NCBI RefSeq assembly: GCF_033958435.1
Contig: NC_134138.1
Coordinates: 25,760,598 to 25,824,597 of the forward strand
Reading direction: 5' to 3'
Origin: Carettochelys insculpta
Taxonomy: Eukaryota; Chordata; Testudines; Carettochelyidae
Length of the DNA stretch: 64,000 nucleotides
The translations under genes were made by a program, and so were the position numbers. This document shows, one piece after another, positions 47,965 through 59,691 of this stretch. The notes below the pieces were generated by a model, which was not told the origin of the DNA, did not search any database, and saw nothing but the letters and a program-made list of their open reading frames with translations. Position 1 is the stretch's first letter, and each line of letters opens with the position of its first letter.

Positions 47965-47999
47965 CTCTATAAATATCTAATATACAGGAATAGCTAAGG

Positions 48000-48699
48000 C
48001 AGGGGTGGGCAAATACAGCCCCATGGGCTGCATATATCCTGCAAGCCACCAGATCCAGCCCATGGATCGCCCAAGACACAGAGCAGCCAGCCACCACTTT
48101 AAGCAGCTTGCTGTTCCATGTAGCTCTCTGCTACTGATGGTGGGAGGGTTGAGGGGTGGGGTGCTCCTACCCCCTTTGCAAGATATCTCAGCTCCCATTG
48201 GTCGGTTTACAGTTTCCTGGCAATAGGGGCCAAGAGATTTTTGCTTAGGGGGACAGAGCAGAGCGTGAAGCCTCCCTCTCCCCTTGGCATTGGAGCACAG
48301 AGCCATGTGGAGCATTGAGCAGTTTTGAGTGTCTGGGGCTGCAGCAGGCAGAAGAGCTATCTCAGGGCCCTGCTGGGCTGCCTCCTTAGAGTTGTCCAGG
48401 TAAGTCTCCCAGCCACAGCCTGCTTCTGGCACTCCAGACCTTCCCTCTCCTGCCCAGGTCATAACCCAAACCCTGCACTCCCTCCTGCATCCCAGGCTCC
48501 TGTCTCAGTCACAACTGCCCCCTCCACCCAAACCCCACACCCCCTCCTGCACCCCATTCCCTTACCCCAAGGTCCCTTCTGCACCCAGCCTCCATCCCAG
48601 ATGCTGCAGCTCCTCCATTAATGTCACAGAAGAGCATGGCTCTTCACCGCTTTCCTAATTCTTGGCATGGCCTCCCATCATAAATTACTGCCCAACCAA
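48000..48699. mobile_element. hAT-like non-autonomous element with 8-bp target duplication
   Basis: The left end caggggtgggcaaatacagc and the right end taaattactgcccaaccaa are hAT-type ends of the CAGGGGTGGGCAA family. The flanks agctaagg (47992-47999) and tgctaagg (48700-48707) agree at 7 of 8 bases. The interior is GC-rich. It starts only 27 bp after the neighbouring hAT duplication at 47972. Confidence 0.75.
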
Positions 48700-48707
48700 T
48701 GCTAAGG

Positions 48708-48917
48708 AAATAAGTTATGAGCAAATCTAATCAGTAAGTAATTTCTAAACCAGCGTCCTTGTTTACAGCATTACTAACTTTGACCGATGTGTGTAAGACA
48801 TTATTGTCCTCTTTAGAGACTGTGAAACAGGGGGTATGTGTTGTACTTGGTTACTGGTGAGCAAGGGGTTAACTTCAGTTTATCTTTCCCCTGTCCCGTA
48901 GCACTGGTGCTCAAATG
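48708..48917. other. Short gene-free stretch
   Basis: Nothing recognised. Confidence 0.3.
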
Positions 48918-48992
48918 AATACATCTGACGAAGTGGGTCTTTGCCCACAAAAGCTTATGCTCCAAAAAATCTTAGCCTATAAGGTTTTGTTT
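48918..48992 (-). mobile_element. Fragment of the foldback family (return arm)
   Basis: catctgacgaagtgggtctt, tgcccacaaaagcttatgct and agcctataaggtt match the right arm of the 41097 copy. The head is absent. Confidence 0.75.
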
Positions 48993-49099
48993 TTAGAGGA
49001 ATACATGTCTGCCTGGAAGACAGGGGAGGAGAGTGTCTTTGGAAATTTTAAGCATGTAAATTTATTTATTATTTTGTCAGAAGCTGGAGATGGACGGCA

Positions 49100-49235
49100 G
49101 GAGAGAGAATGTTACCTGTTCAGTTCACTCCCTCTAGGGCACCTAGTATTGGCCACTGTCGACAGACAGGATACTGAGCTAGTTGGACCTTTGGTCTGAG
49201 CCAGTATGGCCATTCTAATGTTCTTATATTCTAAG
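49100..49235 (-). mobile_element. 'actgggtcagaccaaaggtcc' repeat, reverse copy
   Basis: gaatgttacctgttcagttc, ctagtattggccactgtcga, ggacctttggtctgagccag and tatggccattctaatgttct are the complement of the 15906 copy. Confidence 0.65.
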
Positions 49236-50344
49236 TGGCATAACCCCGAAGGCACCTTCTGTGACCCAGCTGGGGATTACTACCCAGAGGTTGGGAGACT
49301 TCTTTACCAAATAACAGTTTTTCATCAAATAAGCTGATTCACACAGCTGCTTTCTCCCAGTAGGTAGGGAAACTTGAGGGTAGGAATCTCACACTCTGCT
49401 ACATGAGTCTATAGTCTTCCTTTCCCATAGGGAAAATTAATTGTGATTGAATCCATACTGTATTCTACTTATTCTATTAAAAGTACCTCCTTACTGTGTG
49501 GTTTCTTTCTTCCATGGACCTCAAAGTGCAACATAAACATTAAACGTGAATCCCTGCCATGTGAGGAAAGCATGTGTTTTACCCATTTTAGAGTTAGTTA
49601 TAGTAGCACTAAACTTTTGATCACACAAATAGGTTAAACTGAATATGAATTGCTGGCTGGCTGCTACCCATATCTTTCAAAATCCACCGCTCAGCCCGAG
49701 GAGGGGGACACCTCCTGTAACAGCTGCTGACGTGGAAGATGTACACTTTCTAGAGAACTAAATCCTTAAGTGAGCCATCTGCAATGATGTATGGGAACTT
49801 AATATAAACTAATTCTAATTCCTTCTAAAATATGCAGCAGACACTCTGTCTGCACCTCTCCACCTATTTACAGTGGGCTTGTATTACATTTGTTCTTAGC
49901 TTACTTTCTCCTTTAAAGCTGCCCCCAGTGCACGCAGGAGGGATACATGAGCCTGTCAGTTACAAAGAGCATTTAGTGAAATGGGCCTAAAGACACGGCT
50001 TCTGCACCATCGTTTATAGGCAGTGGGGTGGCAATAGATTAGGGGCATATCTTCTTTTTTCTTCTATAACTAAGAGTGTCAGTATTTTTTATTTCAAGCT
50101 GGTGGTTTGTGTTGGGAGGTTTGGTCTTGGGCTCTTTTAGGTGTTCATAATAGGTATAAGTACTTCGATCATTTCTTTAAAAAAGTTGATTTTTTTTTAA
50201 CCTTTACATCTGAACTGGTCAGAAAGTATTTATCCAGGAATACTTAATGTTCTGCACCAGTTTTTCTCGAGATCTTTGATACCACAGACTAGCTTTTGCT
50301 GCCTTTCTAAACTGTATCTGAAAGATCTCAATATCCAAAGTATG
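49236..50344. other. Gene-free stretch, nothing recognised
   Basis: Nothing recognised by eye. Confidence 0.3.
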
Positions 50345-50485
50345 CCTACCTTTGCCTCTCTCATTTCATTTCTGCCTTGGCTGTAGCGGAAGGAGATCAG
50401 GTAACTTGCCCAAGATCTAAAAGTGAGAGTGTGCCTGAGAAAGACTTAGATCCCAGCTTCCTGCTCTAGCCTGAATCATTAGTGA
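50345..50485 (-). mobile_element. MIR-type SINE, reverse and diverged
   Basis: aggtaacttgcccaagatct, aaaagtgagagtgtgcctga and tagatcccagcttcctgctc follow the complement of the MIR core. Confidence 0.5.
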
Positions 50486-51349
50486 TTTACTACAGCACAG
50501 TCCTCAGGGGTACAAAAGCCAGAGTTATGAATTAACCAGTCCATCACACATGTCATGTGGACCTGGAAGTACACAGGCAGGCAGCAGCAGAGACTGGGCT
50601 GAAGAGTTACGCAAATACAATACAGCACTGTATTAAGATGTGAACTATGGTATACAAAGGAAACTTTAAAACACTCTGATGAGATAAATAAGCCGTTCTG
50701 TGCTCATTTCATTTAAATTAAGAGGGTTAAATGTTACATTTGTCTTCTGAACAGCAAAGTTTCAAAGCTGTATTACATGAGTGTTCAGTTGTAACCCTGT
50801 GAAAGAACAGCTAGAATACTTAGTTCAGAGTTCAAACACCCTCCATGGCTGGGGTGCTCCTAACTCTGCCTTTCTATTGTATTAGTATTTTTGCTAACAT
50901 TTCTAATGCCCCTTCACCATCACACCTCTGTGCCTTACAGGACCTAAAGGAGACCTAAATGAGGCTGGGAGTTTCAAAGAAGGCAAGGTGAATTAAGCAC
51001 CCAAAGCTTATTGAAATCCACTGGGAGCTAGAGCCCAGATCATGAAAGGTGCCCAAATGCCTTTATGGATCTGGTCTTGGTTCCTAACTCCCTTAGCCTC
51101 CTGTGAAAATACCTCCACAACTCATTTCCTCACTGAAAGCCTTGAACTTGAAAGAGACTGAGAGCAAGCAGAAAGAGACGGGCCTGGCACTCCACTCAAG
51201 CTATTCCATGGACACCTACTTTAAAAAGTGACTATTATTCCAGCAGTTCCTCCCTGCCTGCTAGCACAAATCTTCTTGGAAAGATTTCAGTCACTAAGCT
51301 CACTGTGACCCTATATCACCTGAGGATTCTGCCCACTCATTTGATGACT
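50486..51349. other. Gene-free stretch, nothing recognised
   Basis: Nothing recognised by eye. Confidence 0.3.
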
Positions 51350-51354
51350 ACATG

Positions 51355-51500
51355 TAGGTACAGGACAGGCAGCCAGGACTTAATCCCAGCTCTGACACAG
51401 ACTCACCCTTTGAGAGGCCTTGGACTAATCATTTAATCTTACTATCCAAGTGAAGCTAATTATACTTACTGACCTGCCTGGAGCGGGGATTTATTAATGT
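51355..51500 (+). mobile_element. MIR-type SINE, diverged
   Basis: gacttaatcccagctctgac, aggccttggactaatcattt and aatcttactatccaagtgaa follow the MIR core in order. Confidence 0.5.
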
Positions 51501-52013
51501 TTGTGATTGAAAAGTATTATTGATGTGCTTGATCTGAAAATAAAAAGTGCTATATGATGTGCTAATTGTATTATTGTTACTGTTGAAAAAAGATCCATAC
51601 TGTGAACACTTTATTAACAGGCTTTTGCAGTAAAATGGCTCAGAAGTCTATGAAAAGAGATATTATCTAACAACATGTATGAAGCTGCAGGATCCATAAG
51701 AGGTTTATTAGCTGTGTATGCAAGGGATCACAACATTCACCAGTAAAAGGTAGTCAGTGCCATGGTAGAAAGCAACACCCATTATGTGCCAATGTGAGCA
51801 AATCTGAGCAGGTGAGGAAGGGGTCACTGGAGGTGGTTTGAGGGTGGAGGACTAAAGAACACCTAACAGAGACATATTTTACCTTTGGTGAATGTAATTA
51901 CCCAGGTGCTTAGGCCTTATCTGTTTGGGAAAGTTTCACCACTTATTCTGATATAGTTATTCAGGTGTTTTTATATCACAATGACCATTGGTGTGGACAT
52001 TCTTATTCTGCTA

Positions 52014-52345
52014 CAGGGATCAGCAACCCCCAGCACAGGTGCCAAGAGTGGCATGCAAGCTGATTTTCATCAGCACGCAAGCCAGGAGCTCAGCTCCACC
52101 CCTCCTCCCACATACAACCAGGGATTCGGTCAAAGCCATGCTTCCTGCGGGCTAACAAAAGACCAGCTAATGGTACCAACCACAACCTAAACAGTAGAGC
52201 TCTGCATCTTAATTTATTTATTAATGAAGCTGTTGTAAGTAGGACTATTAGTGACTTTAAAAAAGTATCACCGGCACTCAGACTGTGCATAAAGGTCAAA
52301 AACTCAAATTTCAGCACTCCACCTTAGAAAGGTTGCTGGCTCTTG
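52014..52345. mobile_element. hAT-like MITE, first copy of a pair
   Basis: It starts cagggatcagcaacccccag and ends aaggttgctggctcttg, inverted ends of the CAGGGGTCAGCAACC type. It is clearly homologous over its full length to the copy at 62092 (for example gctctgcatcttaatttatt and gcactcagactgtgcata). The 8-bp flanks here do not match. Confidence 0.75.
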
Positions 52346-53369
52346 GTATAAGAAGAGGCATTGAATTTGTTTGTGTGTGTATGTGCTTGCATTAGGTTAA
52401 ATATCTTCCAAAAAAAGCTTAACTGTTTTAAAAATTGGGGAGAGGAATATTTCTTACGCTCTTTTTACATTTGAAAGGGTGTGCCAGGACAGCTATGCTG
52501 GCAAACTCTCCAAGTGGGAACTGAGCTTACACTGCCAAAAGAATTTTTCTGCGTGCACAGCTGAAATCAGGTCCCCAAAGGGAATTAGATACATCAGCAA
52601 AGGGATGTTTTTTCCTATGTAACTGCATTTACATCGGGACTCCTACTGGCACAGCTATAACAGCTAGGAGACTGATATTTTTAACACTCCTTACTGACAT
52701 GGCTACACATTGTATCGTGCAAGCAAGGTACTAGCAAACTTCAACAGAAGTTTATTTACAAAGGTGAAACCTATTGACAAAGCTGCTGCGACATTCTGTA
52801 GCTCACTCCAGTCCCAGCTCATCTCCTCCCTTCTCCTTCTTGTTTCCTGCGCCTCCAGTGAGCTCAGTTCCAGCAATTGCAAATGGTATTACATCTAAAA
52901 CACCATACTACAATGGTAAAACTTTCTCCTAGAGTAAGCAGTTTCTCAGATTGAATTCAGGAGGGGAGATCTGGATGCTGGGAGGTTCTCAGGAGGGGTG
53001 GGTCAGGAAGGTTTTGATATCCAAATGAGACAGGGAGCTGGTTCTGCTATTCAAGTACTGGTCTCAACAGTGGCAAGAACCACTAACAGAGACAGCAACT
53101 TCTCCCGCTATGGGAGGGACAGGTCCAGGTAGGTGGCAGGAGTTTCCTTCTCCCTCAACAAGGGGATGTCAGCAGGAGGCAACTGCCAGTGGACCCAGGC
53201 TTGCAACGGAGGAGCCAGCAGGTGCAGGAGGAGAGATGGTAGTCTCCAGAACACTGAGGAAAACTAGCCACCAATAATCAAAAATTGCCTTTATCTACCA
53301 CCACACCTCCTCAGCACGCTCTGCAGACATTAACTCACGAATGAGCACAACATCCCAGGAGGTGAACAA
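52346..53369. other. Gene-free stretch, possible decayed TIR element at 52.49-52.71 kb
   Basis: gacagctatgctggcaaact, gggactcctactggcacagc and ctgacatggctacaca recall a turtle TIR family, but the ends are not clear. Confidence 0.3.
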
Positions 53370-53500
53370 ATAGGGTTAGCCCCAGATTTACTTATAAGAA
53401 AACAAAACTTCAACAAGGTTAAGTGACTGGCCCCAGGCCCACAGTATATCAGTGATGGAGCCCATGCCAGAACTGAGGACAGGAGCCTCTGGCTCCAAGC
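53370..53500 (-). mobile_element. MIR-type SINE, reverse
   Basis: ggttaagtgactggccccag, gcccacagtatatcagtgat, ggagcccatgccagaactga and ctggctccaagccccatgct are the complement of the MIR core and head in order. Confidence 0.65.
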
Positions 53501-55314
53501 CCCATGCTATTTCACTGGATAGAAAGCCGCCTTCTCACACTGCACATGATCCTGCGTGGATGGGGAAAGGATGGATTTCCCCATGTACCTCTGTACTGTC
53601 ATTACAGACTGACTCATCTGCTCCAGCACAAATGACAAGGCATGGATGTGCCCTCAGGCTTGTCATTCTGGGAAGATCTCTCCCATGTGAGAATTGATTC
53701 ATTTTCAGGCAGGGCAGGGCGTGTTCGCATCTAAGGCTCAATGTACTGGCACAGCACATCACACAGACCCACAAGTGCTGCAGGCATTCCTGATCCCTCA
53801 TATCCCAATGATGGAACAGAGCTGGGACAGCCTAAACTTCTGGAATGGACAAGAGTTTCACAAAACTGACAACTACCCTCAGCTTAGAGGCATCCCTGGA
53901 TCCTGCAATAGCTCAGAGATGAGGGGACCTATGTTTTTTCTCTGTCAGGTCATCATCTGGGTTTTTAGCTGCAGGAAGGCTTCTTGCAAAGAGCTCTCTC
54001 ACACGTTTTGACACGGAAGAGCTGAGATGCACTTGGCATTATCCACATACCAGAAATGCATCTTTGACTGCACAATTGTAATTTGCTAGTTAATGTGGTG
54101 ATGTAATACACACATGCTTCAGCTATTACCTTGCAGATGATTTTCATCATTAGGGACTTCAGATTTTCATTGTCAATCAGAAAGTATGGATATTGTAGCC
54201 TAAACCAAGGTGAAGACCTCACATATGGAGTTCAAAGCCAACATATCACCAGCACCCACAGTCCTAAACAGCCATGGTTACAGAACTACTGTAGAAGTAC
54301 CAGAAGGAGAACAATCTTTGGCCACCTAGCATTTCATGACTATCACTACATTGTATTCCACAGTTACTCGATAATTAATGACAACAGCAGAATTAGCACT
54401 CACAGCCACCAGTTCCAAAAACATGTGCCTTCACCACAGGACCCAGAGTAGATCCACCCTCATGTGTTCAGGCCTTATTCCATCTGGTTGTGGACACTGG
54501 GACAATCCCACACTGGCCAGATCACATACTCTCTAATTAAATATAGCTTATCCCTGAGTGCTAGGGATTCACGGAATTCTGGTTTCCTAATTGTCAACAT
54601 GAACATCTGCAACTTGATGGCAACAGCAGGGTAACTTCCTCTTTCTTCAGAAGTACAGCGTCTTCCAAGAAGAAGTAAGAATGAATCAGCTTTGGAAGTT
54701 AACTGTGTAGAGTCTATGACACAAAATAAAGTAGTTCTGGGTCTGTCCAGAAGAGGGCAGTACACACAGCACAGTTCATTACAATTCAGGGAGAGGGAAT
54801 TTCTAAACTTCTCACTAACATGATATGTAAATATAGGCCCCTGTGATTGCCTTGATTCTAACAGTAAAGTCCTAAAAAATGCACACCATTTGAAATCTCA
54901 AAGCCTGGCATAGCACATGAGGTGACCTAGTGATGTGCACAGACTAAGAGGCACACCAATTTATCCATCTGACAAAATGAGGAAATCACACTCTTCCCAC
55001 CCCACCATTTGCCAGGCTAAGATCTCTCTGAAGAAGAACTTGTTGCTACAGCTCTTGAGTCAGAGCCCCATGATAGCATGATTCACTCCATAATACATAC
55101 CATGCTCAAATACACACAGTGCAAATGTATGTGTGACAGGTATGTAATAGACTCTGAGCCAGTCACGACATTCCTTATTCTCTCTTTGACAAGGTACATG
55201 ATAGCAATTCATTTCCTTTATTCTGACTTATGTAAAATGCACCCCCAAATCATTAGTTCATGTGTAATATACTGCTAGCTTCGCCTCCACCTAGCAGATG
55301 CCCCCAACAAAAAT
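53501..55314. other. Gene-free stretch, nothing recognised
   Basis: Nothing recognised by eye. Confidence 0.3.
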
Positions 55315-55340
55315 AATAAGCTGCTATACTACTACTACTA

Positions 55341-55811
55341 CTACATAACCCTTGTACTCTGTGTAGAGCATAGGTCATCTACAAGTCTCCTCCATTTCAC
55401 TCTGTCTTGGGACAAAACTTCTAGCTGGCTCCAGAAGTACCCCAGGTGTTGTCCTTCAGTCTCAGGAGACATTCTCCATGCTATCCAAGGACTTCTTCTT
55501 TTGCGTTTTCCTTCAGAGTTCCATGTGAGAATTTGACAAACTATGCTGGATGATGGCTTTCTGAGAGTGTGGCCTAGCCATCCCCACTTTCTTCTCTTGA
55601 TTTCAGTGTCAGGTTGTTCTTGTCCTGCTCTGTTCCAGAGTTCCTCATTTCTAAGGAAGAATTGCCATTTGATGTGAAGGATGTACCTCAGGCATCTGTT
55701 TATGAATGTCTGTAGCTTGTGATTTGAAGATTTTTTAGTATGCCAAGTCTCGCATCCATTCGAGAGCACACTTTTCACATTTGTGTTGAAGATCCGCAGT
55801 TTTGTCTTCAC
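55341..55811 (-). pseudogene. Element A: RTE-like ORF C-terminal region
   Basis: The 156-codon frame contains LRIFNTNVKSVLSNGCETW, FINRCLRYILHIKW, NEELWNRAGQEQPDTEIKRR and KWGWLGHTLRKPSSS, the conserved tail that follows the reverse transcriptase in RTE-type elements. It lies directly upstream of the short 3' end and trinucleotide tail. It is separated from the RT core by at least one frameshift. Confidence 0.8.
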
Positions 55812-56079
55812 AGATATTATTTGTGAACTCCATAGGGGACGGAGAGTCTTGAATGCTGCTGTTGCTTTCCCTATCCTGGCATTGATATCCTAATCTGTTC
55901 CTCCATCTAGGCTCACAATACTCCTCAAGTAGGTGAACTACTCCATATCTTATAGGTCATCCCCTCCCAATGTGATGGTGGCGGTTCTGCACTCGTTGAT
56001 CCTCATTGTCTTGGTCTTTCCCTTGCTAATGCTCAGTCCAGGCACTGAGGCAGTTTTGTCTAGTGTTGTGACCTTTCCT

Positions 56080-56743
56080 TTCATGCTTTCATGTTGGCAT
56101 GAAAGGAGGGCGACATCATCAGCAAGATCAATGTCCTCTAGCTGTTTGAAAAGTGTCCACTGAATGCCTCATTGATGGCCATCTGTTGTCCTGTTCATAA
56201 TCCAGTCCATTGTGATCAAGAACAGGAAAGGTGACAATAGGCACCCTTGTTGCACTCCCAACAGTATGCTGAAAGATTTTGCCAAGACACCATTGTGAAC
56301 AACTTGGCATGTTGAGTGTTCATACATTGAACGAATCAAGGTAATAATTTTTGAAGGGATGCCACAGTGTTGCAGCAGTTTCCACAAAGTGTCTCTATCA
56401 ATGCTCTTAAAGGCTTTTTCAAAGTCTATGAAGGTTATGTACAAGGGGGGGAGCTCCACTTGAGTGACTCTTCTATGATCACTCTGAGAGCTGCTGTTTG
56501 GTCAGTACATGATCTCTCACTTTGGAAGCCAGCCTGGTCTTCCCTGAGCTGTCTGTCGATTTCTGTCTTCATTCTCTCCAAGAGAATCCTATTAAACACC
56601 TTTCCTGGAATAGACAGTAATGTGATGCCCATCCAGTTCTTGTATAACGTCAGGTTGCCTTTCTTTGGAAGCTTGATAAGGTACCTATGTTTCCAGTCTT
56701 GTGGGATCTCTTCAGTGGCCCAAATTTTCCCACCCAGTTTTGT
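56080..56743 (-). pseudogene. Element A: reverse transcriptase core, frameshifted
   Basis: Reading leftward: LGGKIWATEEIPQDWKHRY, IKLPKKGNL, DQAGFQSERSCTDQTAALR, then in a second frame ITFIDFEKAFKSIDRDTLW (motif A with its Asp) and GVQQGCLLSPFLFL, and in a third frame DLADDVALLS near 56111-56130 (motif C, both Asp present). At least two frameshifts break the ORF (about 56435-56460 and 56130-56170), but the catalytic aspartates survive. The segment begins abruptly at 56743, where it meets the inverted 5' segment. Confidence 0.82.
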
Positions 56744-57460
56744 ACATGGAATGTTCGGACCATGCATCAATGGGGAAGACAGCACAGACTGCAGCGGAGA
56801 TGAAGCAGTACAAGCTTGCAGTTTTGGGCTTGTGTGAGACAAGGTGGACACAATCTGGGCAGCTATATCTTGCAACAGATGAAACCCTCATTTACTCAGG
56901 ACATGAAGAAAAGGGTGCACCACACACAGAAGGTGTGGGCTTTATGTTATCAAGAGAAGCATCTGGTGCTTTAATGGAGTGGACAGCAGTATCATTACAC
57001 ATCATCACAGTCAGATTCTACACCAATGTGCAAAAGATACTAATTGTACAATGTTACACACCAACCAATGAAGCAGCTGAGGAATGTAAAACAAACTTCT
57101 ATGAGAACCTACAAAGTGTGGTGAACCAGAAAGCAAAGAAGGATATGTTTATGTTAATGGGTGACTTCAATGCGAAAATTGGAAGCATAATTACAGGCAG
57201 AGAACAGACCATGGGAAAAGAAGGCTTAGGCAACATGAATGAAAATAGAGATCACTTTAGTGACTTTTATTCCACCAGTGGACTAGTGGTAGGTGGTAGT
57301 GTTTTTTCCACATAAAATGATCCATAAGGTCGCTTGGGTTTCACCGGACCACCTGTCAGAAAACAAGATTGATCACATCTGTATCAGCAGTTCTTTCAGA
57401 AGATCAGTGCAGGACATCTGCTCTAGAAGAGGAGCGGATATAGGTTCAGACCACCATTTG
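56744..57460 (+). pseudogene. Element A: apurinic-type endonuclease domain, inverted 5' segment
   Basis: The domain starts at the inversion junction with TWNVRTM (56744 onward), shifts frame at a G-run near 56770, and continues KTAQTAAEMKQYKLAVLGLC, ETRWTQSGQ, IVQCYTPTNEA, FMLMGDFNAKIGS, and, after another shift near 57300, IDHICIS and GADIGSDHHLV. The ETRW, GDFNAK and SDHH motifs of the exonuclease-endonuclease-phosphatase fold are all present. This domain nicks target DNA in target-primed reverse transcription. Two or more frameshifts make it a pseudogene. Confidence 0.85.
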
Positions 57461-58172
57461 GTCATGGTAAAACTCAAGGTCAAGCTCAAGAGGTACACCA
57501 CAACAATGATCAAGCTAGGATTGAGATTCAACATGGAGCAGCTGAAGGATTTAGAGACAAGAGACAGTTTCCAAGTGGAACTGTCCAACAGATATGCACT
57601 TCTGGCAAACCTCATCCCAAAAGATGCTACCGTGGAACAAATTTGGGAACACACCCAAACAGCCTGGAAAGACACCTGCAGTAAAAACATTGGGAAAGAG
57701 GAGAAGGTGTCACAAAGAATCAATCACAGCAGAAACTCTGAGAAAAGTGAAGGAACGAAAGAACAGAAAAGCAGCAGTCAATGACAGCAAAACAAGAGCA
57801 GCCAAGGTGGAAGCTCACGGACAGCATTCAGAAGCCAACAAAGAAGTTAAAAATGCTGTAAAAGGGAAGAAGAACTTTGTGGAAAACCTTGCACAACCAG
57901 CTGAACTAACTGCAGGACAGAGAAACTTAAAAGAGCTCTATACCATCACACAGAAGCTAGCTGGGTCACAGCATACAGTGGCTCAGCCAGTACAGGATAA
58001 GGAGGGGTGTATGCTAACAAACCCAAGGGAGAAGCTCAGTAGATGGAAGGAACACTCTGAAGAGCTACTGAACCACCCTGCCCACATGGAACCTCCCGAG
58101 TCACTACCTGCAAACATACTGCTGCAAATTAACAGCAGCAGATGTACAACAGAAGAAATCAGAAAAGCCATT
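57461..58172 (+). pseudogene. Element A: linker between endonuclease and RT
   Basis: The charged, Lys/Glu-rich linker (overlapping frames 57293-57784 and 57594-58172) ends with LQINSSRCTTEEIRKAI, the segment just before the RT, at which point element B has inserted. The histidine run that follows in this frame is the trinucleotide tail of element B read in the wrong direction and is not part of the protein. Confidence 0.75.
58157..58172 (+). repeat. Target-site duplication of element B, left copy
   Basis: aatcagaaaagccatt here and aattagaaacgccatt at 61328-61343 agree at 14 of 16 bases. Both encode the same IRKAI/IRNAI segment of element A. Confidence 0.85.
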
Positions 58173-58199
58173 CATCATCATCACCATCATCATCGATAC

Positions 58200-58909
58200 C
58201 TGTGGTCTCAGCGCCCGTTGGTGTCTGATGCCTCTCTCACTATTTCCTTCCATCTTTCCCTATCCAGTGCAGAGTGGCGTAGTTTCTGTTGACTGTTTCT
58301 GCACCAATCTACTACATCATCTACCCATTCTCTGTGGGGTCTGCCTCTCCTATTCTAACCATCCATTATGCCGAATACCAGGGTCTTGATTTTTCATTCA
58401 TTGTTCATTCTGCAAATATGTCCAAACGGTTATAGCTTCCGTTTTATAACCTTCTGCAGCAGGTTCTCTTTCAGCTGTATCTTCCCATATAATTCCTCAT
58501 TGGTGACATTCTGCATCCATCCTATTCTCAGCATCTTTCTGTAACAACTCCTTTAGAATGCCAATATTCTTCTTTTCGAATCTTTCATTATCACCCATGT
58601 CTCACATCCATAAAACATGCTGCTGAATACACACGTTTTCAGGATGCCCAGCTTCGTTCTTAAGCTAATTGCTTTGCTTTTCCAGATCTTATCCATTGCC
58701 TTCAAACTTGCTCTTGCTTTCGCTATTCAAGTCGCTATTTCCTTATTACAGTCTAGATCATACATTATGTTGCTCCCCAGATATGTGAACTTCTCTACAT
58801 TTTCTAGTTCCATACCATCGACACTGATCTTCCTTCCTATTTCCTTATCTCCAAATATCACTGTTTTTGTTTTATTAATGTTCATAATCAGTCCCTATTG
58901 CATCCCTTC
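58200..58909 (-). pseudogene. Element B: C-terminal region after the RT, decayed
   Basis: On the - strand, short in-frame pieces such as MLRIGWMQNVTNEELYG and VFGIMDG, with a GRPHREWVDDV-type stretch, are spread over several frames. They match the conserved tail of RTE-type proteins. The 209-codon + strand frame here is an antisense shadow. Confidence 0.6.
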
Positions 58910-59629
58910 TCAGTTTAACACCTGCACCATTTTTGCTAGCTTCTCCTTATCTTCCTCAATGATAACTATATCCCCTGCGAACCTCAAGTTATTAATTCTT
59001 TTCCCATGCACAGATATCTCTTCTACCTCTTCCTTGATCTTGTCCATCACTCTCTCCAGATGTGCGATGAACATACTTGGCGATATTGGATCTCCTTGTC
59101 TCGTACCTCTACTTGTTTTAAACCAACTTCCCAACTCCCTGCATGTTCTCACCGCTGCCTCAGCATTATCATTGATATCTTTCAACAATTGTATTAGTCT
59201 GCTATCCACTCCGTATGACTCCAACACCGCCCCAGTCACTTTCTGATGTATACTGTCAAATGCCTTTTGAAAATCGACAAAGCAAGTGTGTACGTTTTTG
59301 TTCTTTCGCCGAGCTTTCTCCGCTATCAGTCTTGGTGCCAATATCTGCTGTATGGTACTTCTATCTTTTCTGAACCCTGCTTGCTCGTCTGCTATATGTT
59401 CTTCTATGTGCGATCTTAATCTCTCAGTCAGTATCATCATCAGCACCTTACCTAGATGACTCATTAGGGCAATCGTTCTGTAGTTCTTGCACTCCAATGT
59501 ACTTCCTTTCTTGGGTATTGTCACTAGCACAGATCTTGTCCATTCCTTAGGTGCCTTCCCTTCTTTCCATGCTATATTACATAGTTGGTGCATTTCCTGA
59601 ATCATGCTTTCTCCACTGTATTTGATCAT
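58910..59629 (-). pseudogene. Element B: reverse transcriptase core with active-site substitution
   Basis: The 239-codon frame contains WTRSVLVTIPKKG, CKNYRTIALMSHLGKVL, DEQAGFRKDRSTIQQIL, TCFVDFQKAFDSIH (motif A), SRGTRQGDPISPSMF (motif B) and LRFAGDIVII, where FADD is expected (motif C). The Gly codon is at 58973-58975. Loss of the first motif C aspartate would abolish polymerase activity. The frame is otherwise open and long for a dead element. Confidence 0.88.
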
Positions 59630-59691
59630 CTCTCCTGTGATCTTATCATTTCCAGTGCTCTTGGTGTTCTTTAATCATTTCACTGCTTTTT

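Noticed and set aside
58170..58200. A run of histidines (apparent His-tag) in a + strand frame
   Set aside because: It is the (ATG)n 3' tail of retrotransposon B on the - strand read antisense.
58617..59246. A 209-codon + strand frame with hydrophobic segments, looking like a membrane protein
   Set aside because: It is antisense to the reverse transcriptase region of element B; the conserved RT motifs are on the - strand.
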